Assembly: GCA_964508225.1 (NCBI GenBank)
Contig: CAZDRX010000004.1
Coordinates: 19,951 to 83,950, forward strand
DNA: 64,000 bases
Source of the DNA: CAZDRX01 sp964508225
GTDB lineage: Bacteria > Patescibacteriota > Gracilibacteria > Peribacterales > Peribacteraceae
Direction of reading: 5' to 3'
The notes under the pieces are model-generated. The model was not told the origin of the DNA and searched no databases. It saw nothing but the letters and a program-made list of their open reading frames with translations. Within the stretch, counting starts at the first letter, position 1; every line of letters starts with the position of its first letter. Position numbers and translations under genes: made by a program. Below are positions 35,401-41,775 of the stretch, piece by piece.

Positions 35401-35476
35401 TGCGAGAGTCTTCGAGATGTATTCCCCCGAGACCTTCGGCCAGACACGCGGCGGCTGGCTTCAGATCAAAGACTGA
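29486..35476 (+). CDS. Bacterial alpha-2-macroglobulin
   Basis: 1996 residues. Traps attacking proteases: cleavage of a bait region triggers a conformational change and covalent capture through a thioester. N-terminal anchor helix (VTVSVLVLAAAALLGTLLL), Big-type domains, MG domains, then GNFKDTAYWNPSIITGKDG and the A2M-family stretch FTLPDNLTTWQLLAIG, and the thioester YGCAEQ with Cys1516 and Gln1519 in the alpha-helical TED domain (EQVASSFIPDLALKQL), ending with the receptor-like domain. It is membrane-anchored rather than a lipoprotein. It is followed by pbpC, the classical partner. Catalytic thioester residues are intact. Confidence 0.95.
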   Translation: MPAFSLKTFFFGSTLRIAVTVSVLVLAAAALLGTLLLSIPEAYEFPQNQKISATSVLRLSFPELMQHDSVGQHISISSSLEVTKTWDGETLVLQPSAPLAQDSVVVVTVDGAALRSDGTMLGKDMKFTFTVAGAPVLAAALPAPDSVSVPTDADILLVFDRPVIALTQVQGDASLSKLKELPVHITPELRGRWRWLGTTTASFHPEQGLVPATRYTVTVPPGIRTVSGDVTEKDLSWSFETQRPRLLSTEPSEGSMSAGSTTTPAFTFNTQIDLISARDSIQLFRMVAGKQTPAPVASVRYGTREDDDGTMITDKSIVVAVPAAPLSFGTSYTATVQSGIRGLKGSLGSSTGSSVRFSTVGEFKVIRTVYENGSLQIDFSSPVDAVNLADVISFDPPVGLEDESGSTYETNSCEYGDVCDPTNNPVVQRFSSFYPKLKPSTKYTMKLLPKLADRYGQHLKAPYTFGITTPKLDSEVFIHPRDKSFSVFEAKKPPVYYVNGVNVKTLDVEFGHLTFETFLGIRENAVRQGYPVQPVTDIASKTDQYQKKTIRTSGKLDLWESKTVDLEKTFGKVGPGIYVLSVTSPEWEAKPYVPAVEQRYFVLTNMALTVKYSGSRLLAWVTDLQTGEPVSGALVKIRSLKGDTPASGTTDKNGFYEAPLPLGKMTNSESDWMPEFWVTAEKGNDFAFTGSDWSSGILPYDFDGVNADFRSPLSPPNRMLSVLYTERPLYGAGDTVYFKGIARVLDNDGKITVPDVSRSMVVTVMDPVGTEIYSKTLKLSEFGSFSDSFPIAEEAPLGQYSVQAKMIPDADLESYSWSSFSVLAYRKPEYKATVTTDKDEYVGGEKAAVTVSGQYYFGAPMAGASVVWRALTSNYYFNMYTDGWYSFALEDAWCWRNCSRGENLLTDGKGTLDEAGLLKLSVPLTIDDKPVSQLVTLEADLTDKNNQVVSTRSYVVVHKSEVYVGIASDDYAVSAGEKASVKLITLTPEGKAAPGTKVNVSLYSRTWNVVKSKGIDDAYYYDSEPVDTFLRSTSVVTGEDGKAKAELLLPDGGEYRVVVMAKDANGHEAKAGWSLYAFADAYFNWPRTNNDRIQVIADKPSYKVGDTAKLIVKTPYQGKGVKALVTIERDQIIEKRVIDVKSSALPVEVEIKDDMIPVAYVSVVVFKPRLGETFDDNGVDTGAPAFKIGYARLSIDTAPKKIDLKIETDKEKYLPGDKVQVKISSKDAAGAPVQTELSLGVVDLSLLDLTGFSLPDIVSSFYYERGVGVQTASMLLNLMERFKPGSKGGDGAADGESKTRGNFKDTAYWNPSIITGKDGTASVTFTLPDNLTTWQLLAIGSTKKHLFGAFAKNVIETKRVILRPVRPRFAVRGDKITLGAIVHNYLEEDASFKVSLKAEGLTLQGSAEQTVKIPKGGNAKVLFPVKVNDATGAVLHFRAEGPEAVDDIIESFPVWEYGTAQTNATSGVTEDRATETVLIPSAKDAAEGTLSVSVAPSLAVYLTKGLQYLSAYPYGCAEQVASSFIPDLALKQLQGFGQFRVTDNAVLEKQILAGLQKLYTYQNPDGGFAYFSGGQSYAYLTAYILDALRITKETGYGVDAGVTDRALGYLKSAVADRSASGSLDAASRAYILYVLSEFGSFDTASLNALLQKPEELPLFARAHIAMAYQRAGNSTKARSVLADILNTAKVDARSAHFEEVDNARYYAAMNTDTKTSAIVLKALARIEPDHALVPKIIRSILLDRHDGHWDSTQTTAQVILAFVEYLKKTDELSYDYQLGIEIAGTKKLDAHFAKPKLERRELVLPLGGLARGKETDVSVGKTGPGRLYYDIALQYFYTPDELSPAEEGIGILRETKPLTKADASMKVGSTQKVTLTITVPETRHFVAVESMLPAGFEAIDLQFATSQQGLLEYAANPSSTWEDYWKMQMWRFSHIEYRDDRVFLFADELPPGVYKYEYLVRATTPGTFRERPARVFEMYSPETFGQTRGGWLQIKD

Positions 35477-35484
35477 GCGAGAAT

Positions 35485-35508
35485 GGGGGGCCTCACGCGA
35501 GGTCCCCC
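35485..35508 (+). terminator. Strong hairpin between A2M and pbpC (attenuator or terminator)
   Basis: GGGGGGCCTC-ACGC-GAGGTCCCCC, ten pairs including one G-T. The following sequence (CTTCTTCCCC) has too few T for a strong intrinsic terminator, so it may only reduce readthrough into pbpC 12 nt downstream, or protect the A2M mRNA 3' end. Confidence 0.6.
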
Positions 35509-35520
35509 TTCTTCCCCTGC

Positions 35521-37845
35521 ATGAAACGGCGTTGGCTCTTCATCGGCATTCCGGTCAGCCTGCTTGTTCTCGCATGGTTCTGGCCTCTTCCTGCGCAGTT
35601 TGAGGAGTCTGCACATCGCTCCACTCGCATCACGGACAGGGAAGGTCGTCTTCTCTACGACGTACGTCAGGGAGGACTCCAGAGAGGGATTGCTGCAGTG
35701 GATATCCCCGGGGACTTCCGGAAGGCCGTCATCGCGGTGGAGGATCGGACATTCGAGACGAACGCAGGTCTGAGTCTCCGCGGCATCGCAAGGGCAGCTG
35801 TGAAGGATCTCGCGGCGCTCCGCGTCGTGCAGGGCGGCAGCACGATCACACAGCAGTTCGTCCGCAGCATTCTGAAGCCGGAGAAGAGGGGAGTGCTCTA
35901 CAAGATCCGGGAGGCGTGGCTTGCCGTGAAGATCACGGCACGGTGGAGAAAGGACGACATCTTCGCTGCCTACGCAAACACTGCGTACTTCGGTCAACAG
36001 GCCTATGGCATCAGCGCAGCTGCCCGAACGTACTTCGACAAATCTCCGGAGCATCTGTCTCTCGCCGAAAACGCCCTGCTGGCCGGCCTTCTCAATGCTC
36101 CCTCCGCTCTCAATCCGTTCAAGGATCTGACGTCCGCAACGTCGCGGAGGCTTCTCGTTCTCCATGCGCTCAGGGATACGGAGATGATCACGCAGGAGGA
36201 ATTCGATGTTTCGGTCACGGAACCGGTCCGTCTCACCCGGGGCGTTGTGCCGATTGAAGCGCCGCACTTTGTCTTCTGGCTGCTCGGGGAACATCCGGAG
36301 CTGCGTAGTGCAGGACGGGAAATCCGGACGACACTCGATCTCTCGCTCCAGCATGAGGTTGAGTCAGCTGTCCGTCTTCGCATCGCGGATCTCGCCGACA
36401 AGAAAGTGACCTCCGCAGCCGTCATCGTTCTCGACGCGAAGTCCGGCGACATCCTGTCGATGGTGGGATCTGCGGACTACTTTGACGCTGAGCATGATGG
36501 AGCCGTGAACGTCGTCACCGCTTCAAGGCAGCCGGGTTCCGCACTGAAGCCGTTCACCTACGCGCTCGCGTTCACACAGGGCATGACGCCCGCGACGACG
36601 ATCGCCGATATTTCGGCACAGTTCCTCACGAAGACAGGAGACCCCTACGTGCCGCGGAACTACGATTACAGCGAGCACGGGCTTGTGCGGCTGCGCGAGG
36701 CTCTTGCCAATTCGTACAATATTCCCGCCGTGAAACTGACAGAGAAAATCGGGGTCGAGCGTCTGCAGAACTTTCTCATCCGTGCCGGGTTCACGACTCT
36801 CACCGAGAGTCCGGATCATTACGGTCTCGCCCTGACGCTCGGCGATGCAGAAGTGAAGCTCATTGATCTGGCAGCCGCGTACGGAATGCTTGCGCGTAAC
36901 GGCGAGACGCTCAGACCTCGGGGGCTGCTCGAGGGGGTGATTTCCCCGGGAAACAGAGTCCTGGACCCGAAGGTCGCGTGGCTCATCACAGACATCCTGA
37001 GTGACTCCGATGCCCGTGCTGCGGAATTCGGCCGCGGAGGGCCTCTGGCATTCGCTTTTCCTGTTGCCGCCAAGACAGGAACCACCCGCAATTCCCGTGA
37101 CAACTGGACGGTCGGCTACACGCCCGATGTCATCGTAGGAGTCTGGGTCGGGAATGCGGACAATTCTCCGATGCGCGACACGACGGGTGTCACCGGAGCC
37201 GGACCCATCTTCCACGACGTGATCGTGGAAGTGACGCGTCAGAAGGCGGCTCACGCTTTCGAGCGGCCCGACGGTATCGTCGAGAGGGAGATTTGCAGAC
37301 TCTCCGGCTTGCTGCCGACAGACCTCTGTACCGACCGCACCACGGAGCACTTCATCGCCGGCACGGAACCGGTACAGAAAGACACGCTGTTCACGCTCGT
37401 GAAGATCGATACCCGAAACGGAAAGCGGGCAGGTGCTTCGTGTCCTCCGGAAGTCATCAGAGAGGTTCCGTATACGGATTTTCCCCCCGAGGTACGCAAG
37501 TGGGCGCGCGAAAACGGCTGGAAGCTTCCTCCGCAGGATGCCTCGCCGCTCTGTGCCGACGTGCCGGCAGGCGCTTCGTCCGGCGTATTCGTGATCACGA
37601 GACCGGCACCGGGCACCAGTTATCTTCTCGACCCACTCATTCCAGACGCACAGGAGTCCGTCATCTTCGAAGGCAGAACAGACGGTCATCTGCCGGAGGT
37701 CGATTGGTACGTTGACGGCAGATATGCGGGGACAGGGAAGTCCCCCGATTACCGTTTTCCGTGGCGTCCCTCTCCCGGGATTCATGAAATCCGCGCCGGA
37801 ACGGGGGTGCTTTCCCGTCCTGTCTCGATTGAGGTGAGACGGTGA
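35521..37845 (+). CDS. pbpC: Penicillin-binding protein 1C (bifunctional transglycosylase/transpeptidase)
   Basis: 774 residues. Polymerises and cross-links peptidoglycan. One N-terminal helix, GT51 domain with AVEDRTFETNAGLS and VQGGSTITQQFVRS, transpeptidase with SALK (nucleophile Ser340, Lys343), the SYN triad member in LANSYNIPA, and KTGTTRNSRDNWTVGY (about 518). The C-terminus is the PBP1C-specific BiPBP_C domain (ITRPAPGTSYLLDP, WYVDGRYAG). In the GT51 signature the usual His after EDRxF is replaced (ETNAG), which is unusual. Pairing with A2M is conserved in many bacteria, thought to repair or protect the wall. Confidence 0.95.
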   Translation: MKRRWLFIGIPVSLLVLAWFWPLPAQFEESAHRSTRITDREGRLLYDVRQGGLQRGIAAVDIPGDFRKAVIAVEDRTFETNAGLSLRGIARAAVKDLAALRVVQGGSTITQQFVRSILKPEKRGVLYKIREAWLAVKITARWRKDDIFAAYANTAYFGQQAYGISAAARTYFDKSPEHLSLAENALLAGLLNAPSALNPFKDLTSATSRRLLVLHALRDTEMITQEEFDVSVTEPVRLTRGVVPIEAPHFVFWLLGEHPELRSAGREIRTTLDLSLQHEVESAVRLRIADLADKKVTSAAVIVLDAKSGDILSMVGSADYFDAEHDGAVNVVTASRQPGSALKPFTYALAFTQGMTPATTIADISAQFLTKTGDPYVPRNYDYSEHGLVRLREALANSYNIPAVKLTEKIGVERLQNFLIRAGFTTLTESPDHYGLALTLGDAEVKLIDLAAAYGMLARNGETLRPRGLLEGVISPGNRVLDPKVAWLITDILSDSDARAAEFGRGGPLAFAFPVAAKTGTTRNSRDNWTVGYTPDVIVGVWVGNADNSPMRDTTGVTGAGPIFHDVIVEVTRQKAAHAFERPDGIVEREICRLSGLLPTDLCTDRTTEHFIAGTEPVQKDTLFTLVKIDTRNGKRAGASCPPEVIREVPYTDFPPEVRKWARENGWKLPPQDASPLCADVPAGASSGVFVITRPAPGTSYLLDPLIPDAQESVIFEGRTDGHLPEVDWYVDGRYAGTGKSPDYRFPWRPSPGIHEIRAGTGVLSRPVSIEVRR

Positions 37846-37864
37846 CTTTGTGGCTTGAATAAGG

Positions 37865-37870
37865 TATAAT
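37865..37870 (+). promoter_or_regulatory. TATAAT -10 box, leaderless, before ndh
   Basis: Perfect TATAAT, then 7 nt, then the ATG at 37878. A TGACTT-like -35 lies 17 nt upstream. AAGGA directly touches the ATG and is too close to act as a Shine-Dalgarno site. Confidence 0.75.
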
Positions 37871-37877
37871 ATAAGGA

Positions 37878-39098
37878 ATGGAAACCAAGATTAAAAAGAA
37901 TATCCTCATCATCGGTGGTGGTTTCGGCGGTGTGAAAGCTGCCCAGATTCTGGGACGGGACAGGCGATGTGCAGTCCGTCTCGTCGATCCGAAGGCCTAC
38001 ATGGAGTATCACGCCGCCACGTACCGCCTCACGACCGGTCGTTCAGCACTGGAGGTCTGTATTCCGTATACGGAGTTGCTGCGGGGTTCAGGTGCCGAAG
38101 TTGTGAAGGACGCTGTCGTATCGATTGACCCTGCGAAGAAACAGGCCGTCGGCCTTTCCGCCTCCACGTACGACTACGATGAGCTCATCCTCGCGATCGG
38201 ATGCGAGTCCTCGTACTTTGGCATTCAGGGAGTGGAGGAGCACGCGTACAGCATCAACAGCGTGGATGATGCGCTCAAGCTCCGGCGTCACATCCATGAT
38301 TCATTCGAGAAGGCGAAGACGACTCCGCCCGAGGAGAAGGTTCCGCTGCTGCATGTTGCCGTGATCGGCGGCGGCGCAAGCGGTACGGAGCTTGCAGGGG
38401 AATTTGCAGCGTATACGCGCAGTCTTGCGAAAGCGCACGGTATCGATCCCTCGCTCGTGACCATCGATCTCATCGAGGCAATGACCAGAGTGCTGCCGGG
38501 CCTCCCGGAACATCTGTCGGCAAAGGCACACCAGCGGCTGCGCGAACTGGGTGTGAACGTCTACCTCAACCGCTCAGTCGTACGTGAAGAAGTCGACAAG
38601 CTCTTTCTCAAGGACATGCAGATGACGACGAAGACCGTCGTCTGGACAGCCGGACTGAAAGCGAACGGCATGACGGCGACGATTCCGGGTCTCAGCCTCG
38701 ACAAACGCGGACGCGTCCTCGTCGACGACCATCTGCGTGCGCTGGGTGTCAGCCATGTCTCTGTGATCGGCGATGTTGCTTCCACGAAGTATTCCGGCAT
38801 GGCGCAGACGGCTCTCGCCGATGCGGCCTATGTCGCGAAGTCGATCCGCACAGGTTCGCCCGTTGCCTATGTTCAGCCCGCGCCCGCATATGCCGTGCCG
38901 GTGGGACCGGGATACGCTGTCGTTCTCTATCATGGCATGAGTTTTTCCGGGAGTATCGGTTGGTTTCTGCGTCGCGCCGCTGATTTCAGGGCATTTCTCA
39001 GCATGCTGGGGCTCGCCCCATCCATCCGCGCCTTCCTCGCCGGAATGGTCCGTCACGAGTCCTGCCCCGTCTGTGCCAAGAACAGCGGCAGCTTCTGA
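37878..39098 (+). CDS. ndh: Type-II NADH dehydrogenase-like FAD/NAD oxidoreductase
   Basis: 406 residues. Two dinucleotide-binding folds: FAD loop ILIIGGGFGGVKAAQIL at the N-terminus and NAD loop VAVIGGGASGTELAGEFAAY (about 155-175). YDYDELILAIGCESSYFG, TKTVVWTAGLKAN and VSVIGDVASTKYSGM follow. The C-terminus carries a short amphipathic/hydrophobic segment suitable for membrane attachment (FSGSIGWFLRRAADFRAFL) and two final Cys in SCPVCAKN. Family function is electron transfer from NADH to quinone. No quinone or terminal oxidase gene is in view, so an oxygen-scavenging or redox-balancing role is inferred. Confidence 0.85.
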   Translation: METKIKKNILIIGGGFGGVKAAQILGRDRRCAVRLVDPKAYMEYHAATYRLTTGRSALEVCIPYTELLRGSGAEVVKDAVVSIDPAKKQAVGLSASTYDYDELILAIGCESSYFGIQGVEEHAYSINSVDDALKLRRHIHDSFEKAKTTPPEEKVPLLHVAVIGGGASGTELAGEFAAYTRSLAKAHGIDPSLVTIDLIEAMTRVLPGLPEHLSAKAHQRLRELGVNVYLNRSVVREEVDKLFLKDMQMTTKTVVWTAGLKANGMTATIPGLSLDKRGRVLVDDHLRALGVSHVSVIGDVASTKYSGMAQTALADAAYVAKSIRTGSPVAYVQPAPAYAVPVGPGYAVVLYHGMSFSGSIGWFLRRAADFRAFLSMLGLAPSIRAFLAGMVRHESCPVCAKNSGSF

Positions 39099-39120
39099 GC
39101 GTCTCATGTAAGATCGGGTC

Positions 39121-39615
39121 ATGAAGTACGCCCTCATGTTCACGGTGTCTGCCGCATTGCTGCTGGCTCCCTTGGCCTATGCACACGGGACAGGAGAATC
39201 CTATGAACTGAAGACCGGAAGCGTGTTTGTGGATGTCGGGTACGACACACCGTTCGTCGTCGGAAGCGACACGCTGTTGGATTTCTCCCTCACAGACCTC
39301 GCCGGTGCTCCTGTAAGTTATTCAGCGATTGAAATCTCCGTCGAGTCAGGCTCGAGGGTCCAGTGGAAGAAAGTTATACCCAAACCTGAATTCGGGAAGC
39401 CGGTCACATCACTTGTGCCCGAGACTTCAGGGCATTGGGTGTTCAGGACGGTCTTCCGCGATGATTCGAGGGTAGTAGCCGATGCAAAGTTCCCTGTGGC
39501 GATCTCAGGCCGAGCCCTGCCGCGAGCGGTTATTCCCGTTCCTTTCGTTTTCGCCTCCGTCATGGTTCTGCTTGGTGCATTCCTGTGGTTTTTCTTCCGC
39601 CGGAGTCCCGCATAG
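39121..39615 (+). CDS. Exported membrane-anchored protein, function unknown
   Basis: 164 residues. Signal peptide YALMFTVSAALLLAPLAYA with cleavage before HGTGES, an extracellular beta-rich domain of about 110 residues (VFVDVGYDTPFVVGSDTLLD, HWVFRTVFRDDSRVVADAKF), and a C-terminal helix (VPFVFASVMVLLGAFLWFFF) with RRSPA inside. This topology resembles YtkA-like or copper-resistance-type accessory proteins (HG after cleavage), but no metal motif is certain. TAAGAT ends 6 nt before the ATG. It lies between ndh and the TMTC-like gene, 6 nt before the latter. Confidence 0.65.
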   Translation: MKYALMFTVSAALLLAPLAYAHGTGESYELKTGSVFVDVGYDTPFVVGSDTLLDFSLTDLAGAPVSYSAIEISVESGSRVQWKKVIPKPEFGKPVTSLVPETSGHWVFRTVFRDDSRVVADAKFPVAISGRALPRAVIPVPFVFASVMVLLGAFLWFFFRRSPA

Positions 39616-39621
39616 TCGCCT

Positions 39622-41523
39622 ATGGATCTCACCAGATTTCTTCCATCCCGGGGAATCGTGATCACCATCACGGCATTCGTTCTCCTTGGGCTTCTTTCTT
39701 TCGGAGCATCGCTCTCGAACGGTTTTGTCACGTGGGATGATGCCGGACTGATCGTGGAGAACCGCTCTGTGCAGTCCATCACACCGGAGACCCTGAAACA
39801 TGTTTTCACATCGTACGATCCGGAACTCTACATTCCGCTCACGTTCGTCTCGTACCAGCTTGACCACCTCATCGGAGGCGATGGGCCGTGGATCTATCAT
39901 GCAACGAACCTCAGTCTCCACATCCTCAATGCACTCCTCGTCGTCTGGCTGCTCACGCTTTTCCTCGGAGCTGGATGGCTTTCAGTCGCGCTCGGACTGA
40001 TCTTTCTGCTTCACCCGCTCAATGCGGAGGCGGTGGCGTGGGCATCTGCGAGGAAAGACGTTCTCTCGACGTTCTTCTTTCTCGGCGCTCTGATCTCGTA
40101 CGTTCGGTGGAGATCCGGCCGCAGATGGCTGCTTTTTGCCTTGTCACTCTCCTTGTTTGTCCTCTCGCTGCTTTCCAAGGTCATGACGATCACGCTGCCT
40201 GTTGCGCTGATACTCATCGATTTGCTTGAACAGCGCAGAGACTTCAGACGCATGGCTCTGGAGAAGGCTCCGTTCTTCGCGTTGTCCTTTGTCTTCGGCA
40301 TCATTGCGCTCTTCGGTAAGACGACGGTTCTCGCAGCTTCCACAGGCTTTCAGAAAGTCCTCATGGCGGGGATGAGTACGGTGTTCTACCTCGAAAAATT
40401 CGTGATTCCTCATGGCCTTTCGTTTGCCTATCCGTACACGAGGCCTGTCACCCTCAGTTCTCCGGATTTCTTCTTCCCTGCGCTCATCGTTGTGGCGTTC
40501 CTGTGGCTTACGTACAGGCTTGCAATCCGCTTGCCGCTTGCGGCTTTCGGTCTGGCATTCTTTCTGCTGACGCTCATTCCGACGTTCGCGAATTTCTCCA
40601 AGGGCGGAGATATCTATTTCGCCTCTGACCGCTACGCGTACGTGCCGATGATCGGGCTTCTTATCGCGATGGGCGCAGCTCTCCAGCATTGGATTTCCCT
40701 TGCGGGCACTGCCCGGGCATCGGACGCCCGTGTTAGAGGAATTGTCGCAGCATTTGTCCTTATCCTGATTGCCTCCGGAGCCCTAGCACATGCGCAATCC
40801 CTCACATGGAGGACGAGCGAGTCTCTGTACAGGCATGCCCTGAACTATTATCCGAATTCCCGTGCGGCGCATCACAACTTAGGCATGGAGTTGCTGCAGT
40901 TCGGAGATCCAGAAGGCGCGATCAGGGAGTTCGATACGTCTGCAGCAATCAAGGACGACCCGCGCACGCGTGTCAGCAAGGGAGCGGCTCTCGTTGCCCT
41001 CAAGCGCTATCCGGAAGCGATGCAGGAGTACGAGACGGTCATCCGTACGGATCCTGATGAGCCGGACGCCTATTACGGGCTCGGCAACATCGCCTACAAA
41101 CTCGGGGATCTGCAAACGGCCATCAAACAGTATCGCCAGGCTCTCGCTGTGAAGCCCAACTACACCAATGCACTCAATAATCTCGGCGGCATCTATCTTG
41201 AGCTGAGGGATTGGGACAACGCGATTGCCACGCTGCAACGTTCGGTGGAGCTTCGGCCTGACTTTCCGGAGTCGTACTACAATCTTGCGGGCGCAGAGGA
41301 ACGGAAAGGTCTGTTTGCCCAGGCAGAGGCCGATTACCGCACCGCCATCGCTCTGTCGCCATCCGATGCCGATGCCATCGCTTCGCTGGCAAAGCTTGTC
41401 TACGACCAAAGACGGATTCCGGAAGCGGCGGATCTGCTGAAGCAGGCGCTCAGAATCAATCAGCAGAATGCGATTGCCCACGAACTCCTCGAACGGATGC
41501 AGAAGGACGGTGTGATTCGCTGA
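39622..41523 (+). CDS. TMTC-like membrane protein with TPR repeats (putative O-mannosyltransferase)
   Basis: 633 residues. The first 400 form a GT-C-type multi-helix region: the first loop has NGFVTWDDAGLIVENRSV with an acidic DD pair, YHATNLSLHILNALLV, and FLLHPLNAEAVAWASARKDV, the pattern of TMTC (GT105) proteins. From about 405 on there are five to six TPR motifs (SRAAHHNLGMELLQFGD, DAYYGLGNIAYKLGDLQTA, NALNNLGGIYLELRDWDNA and others). TMTC proteins O-mannosylate surface proteins. Together with the PMT at 15937 this suggests protein glycosylation. Substrate and donor are inferred. Confidence 0.75.
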   Translation: MDLTRFLPSRGIVITITAFVLLGLLSFGASLSNGFVTWDDAGLIVENRSVQSITPETLKHVFTSYDPELYIPLTFVSYQLDHLIGGDGPWIYHATNLSLHILNALLVVWLLTLFLGAGWLSVALGLIFLLHPLNAEAVAWASARKDVLSTFFFLGALISYVRWRSGRRWLLFALSLSLFVLSLLSKVMTITLPVALILIDLLEQRRDFRRMALEKAPFFALSFVFGIIALFGKTTVLAASTGFQKVLMAGMSTVFYLEKFVIPHGLSFAYPYTRPVTLSSPDFFFPALIVVAFLWLTYRLAIRLPLAAFGLAFFLLTLIPTFANFSKGGDIYFASDRYAYVPMIGLLIAMGAALQHWISLAGTARASDARVRGIVAAFVLILIASGALAHAQSLTWRTSESLYRHALNYYPNSRAAHHNLGMELLQFGDPEGAIREFDTSAAIKDDPRTRVSKGAALVALKRYPEAMQEYETVIRTDPDEPDAYYGLGNIAYKLGDLQTAIKQYRQALAVKPNYTNALNNLGGIYLELRDWDNAIATLQRSVELRPDFPESYYNLAGAEERKGLFAQAEADYRTAIALSPSDADAIASLAKLVYDQRRIPEAADLLKQALRINQQNAIAHELLERMQKDGVIR

Positions 41524-41555
41524 AACTAGACCACGACGTTGAGAGAAACTTTCTA

Positions 41556-41630
41556 TGGTGGCCCAGGCCAGAATCGAACTGGCTACGCCTGCCTCTTCAG
41601 GGCAGCGCTCTACCAATGAGCTACCGGGCC
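41556..41630 (-). tRNA. tRNA-Phe(GAA)
   Basis: 75 nt with encoded CCA, discriminator A. Acceptor GGCCCGG/CTGGGCC, D-arm GTAGCTCATTGG, anticodon stem CTGCC/GGCAG with loop CTGAAGA (GAA), T-arm AGTTCGATTCT. A 19-bp copy of its 5' end with one mismatch lies at 41710-41728. Confidence 0.96.
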
Positions 41631-41688
41631 ACAAAATGCGAAGTTTGATGATGTAAAGGATGAGGGACCGAGCGAAAGCCTTTCTCTA

Positions 41689-41705
41689 GACCTGCTTCGC
41701 AGGTC
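41689..41705. repeat. Hairpin between tRNA-Phe and its 5' partial copy (locus B)
   Basis: GACCTGC-TTC-GCAGGTC, 7-bp arms and a 3-nt loop, followed by AGGG and then the partial copy. Confidence 0.8.
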
Positions 41706-41709
41706 AGGG

Positions 41710-41728
41710 CAATGAGCTACCGAGCCAC
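41710..41728 (-). repeat. Partial copy of the tRNA-Phe 5' end (locus B)
   Basis: Matches 41614-41632 at 18 of 19 positions (one G/A difference in the acceptor strand), 96 bp away, same orientation. It ends in the D-loop exactly like loci A and C. Confidence 0.85.
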
Positions 41729-41775
41729 GCCGGAGAGCATACCAGAATTTCCTACCGTGAAAAGACGCCACAGGC

